8,144 nt of DNA from Candidatus Parabacteroides intestinavium (GTDB lineage Bacteria > Bacteroidota > Bacteroidia > Bacteroidales > Tannerellaceae): positions 1 to 8,144 of the forward strand of contig DWYO01000332.1 of NCBI GenBank assembly GCA_019118725.1, given 5' to 3'. The notes beneath the pieces are model-generated. The model saw only the letters and a program-made list of their open reading frames with translations, searched no databases and was not told the DNA's origin. The position numbers were made by a program, and so were the translations under genes. Positions 7,145-8,144 of this stretch are shown one piece after another (the first letter of the stretch is position 1; each line of letters starts with the position of its first letter).

Positions 7145-8144
7145 TCAAAAAGTAAATGTCGCCAGATTTCCTTTATGATCAGTAGGCCATACACACGTAG
7201 GTGTCAAAAAAACATCTTTCGAATTACTTTTTTCAATTTTCCCTTTCCATACAGTTTCTGAAGGCCCTACCAATATACAATCCTCTAGCATCAGATTCTG
7301 TTGTGGATAATAATAAATGAAATCAATTCTGTCTCGCTCATCCACATCTGGAGCCCAAGCCAACTTTTCCAATTTGGCTTTTTCAGCCACCCTATTCCCA
7401 GCCGGGAAAGTAAAACCCGGATATAATACAGGATCAGGGTATTTCTCACGATAAGCATCCTTGAATCCTGCTTGACTCAACATCATAGAACAATCCCAAT
7501 GAATGACAGCTCCATTATGATCAAATAATTTTTTTGTATTGTCTTGCCAGTCTAAATGAGAAGGTTCATTAAAATCTCCTCCCATCACAACAGGTATTCC
7601 CTTCTTAATATCCTTTTGCACCTCTTGTATAAATGTACGGATCGTTTCATCTCTATAAGCAATACGATTTGCTTTTAGAACTTCTGCTTCATCTGTAACT
7701 GGCTTATCTATCTTCGACCAAGAAGTTCCACTATATCCACGAGGCATATAACATTCATAATGCATATAATCCAAATGACAAGCATAAAATGCTATAGGCT
7801 GATTATCAACAACAGCAATCATTCTCAGCATAGTTCGTGCCTCATCACCCGGAACAATACAACAACGAGTAAAACTCTCCGGGCGAAACTTGCTTAAAAT
7901 ACCCACCGTCATACCTAATGTTTCTCCAAAATAATGTTTACCTCGAGCTTCCAATTTTTTCACCAGCCCAGGCATAAACTGTTGATTATCAAAATCTCGT
8001 ATTTCACATAAAAAAACGACATCCGCATCAACCTGTTCTAAAACATCTACAATAGCCTGTTCTCCATTAGGAACTTTAGAACCTTGATGCCACAAATTTA
8101 ACTGCAATACAGTAAATGTATTTTTAGCCTGTGTATTCCAAACA
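7145..8144 (-). CDS. Endonuclease/exonuclease/phosphatase (EEP) family hydrolase, 5' end beyond the window
   Basis: This is a metal-dependent phosphodiesterase or phosphatase of the EEP fold (DNase I/sphingomyelinase/inositol-phosphatase superfamily); the substrate is unknown. The frame stays open to the right edge (VWNTQAKNTFTV before LQLNLW), so the true start and probably an export signal lie outside; the TTG at 8107 is internal Leu. Counting that Leu as 1, the family motifs are all present: LNLW (Asn4), LCEIRD (catalytic Glu35), CHLDY (His111), GGDFNE (177-181), DRIDFIY (259-265) and the terminal PTDHKGN (His311). The protein ends eight residues after that motif, as usual for the family, so it is likely active. 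It is clearly more AT-rich than its neighbours. It points the same way as the lipoprotein group but is separated from it by 171 bp with a strong hairpin, so membership of that unit is uncertain. Confidence 0.9.
   Translation of the reverse strand, partial: VWNTQAKNTFTVLQLNLWHQGSKVPNGEQAIVDVLEQVDADVVFLCEIRDFDNQQFMPGLVKKLEARGKHYFGETLGMTVGILSKFRPESFTRCCIVPGDEARTMLRMIAVVDNQPIAFYACHLDYMHYECYMPRGYSGTSWSKIDKPVTDEAEVLKANRIAYRDETIRTFIQEVQKDIKKGIPVVMGGDFNEPSHLDWQDNTKKLFDHNGAVIHWDCSMMLSQAGFKDAYREKYPDPVLYPGFTFPAGNRVAEKAKLEKLAWAPDVDERDRIDFIYYYPQQNLMLEDCILVGPSETVWKGKIEKSNSKDVFLTPTCVWPTDHKGNLATFTF

Noticed and set aside
8105..8107. TTG as the start of the EEP gene
   Set aside because: The frame stays open upstream to the edge, and FTVLQLNLW is a typical internal first-strand sequence of this fold, so the gene is partial rather than starting here.
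1..8144. CRISPR array, tRNA/rRNA gene, insertion sequence or attachment site
   Set aside because: No regularly spaced repeats, tRNA-like cloverleaf, transposase motif or flanking direct repeats were seen in the intergenic spaces, all shorter than 200 bp.

Overview
The window looks like chromosomal DNA of a gut-type Bacteroidales bacterium (Bacteroides/Parabacteroides-like). The reasons are a two-part outer-membrane protein (carboxypeptidase-regulatory-like domain plus OMP_b-brl_3-type barrel), A-rich ribosome-binding regions without strong Shine-Dalgarno sites, and two tandem proteins resembling the DUF3863/DUF3864 group. From memory, that group has a structural representative from Parabacteroides distasonis described as a putative glycoside hydrolase/deacetylase. 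The genus is an inference.

Layout. Positions 19-2304 (+) encode a complete 761-residue outer-membrane beta-barrel protein. It converges on a leftward (-) gene group, with a long hairpin (2315-2364) between the two that is a likely terminator. Reading leftward from the right edge, the group is: an endonuclease/exonuclease/phosphatase (EEP) family hydrolase cut by the window end (8144-7145); a 171-bp gap holding a 17-bp-arm hairpin and a weak promoter candidate; a 560-residue lipoprotein (6973-5291); a secreted DUF3863-type protein (5248-3812); and a paralogue of it (3747-2374). The last three are separated by 42 and 64 bp when the ATG starts preferred here are used, which suggests one transcription unit. 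A small palindrome sits between the two paralogues.

How the genes may fit together. All three leftward products downstream of the EEP gene carry export signals. The lipoprotein shares ordered sequence blocks with the two paralogues, so I read the group as three homologous envelope proteins, probably (beta/alpha)-barrel carbohydrate-active or deacetylase-like proteins on a glycan substrate that cannot be named from sequence. None shows the canonical NodB catalytic motifs. No SusC/SusD pair, sulfatase or standard glycoside hydrolase is visible, so this is not a classical polysaccharide utilisation locus within the window. The EEP protein retains its family's catalytic residues, but its substrate is open. 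No RNA genes, CRISPR arrays or insertion sequences were seen.
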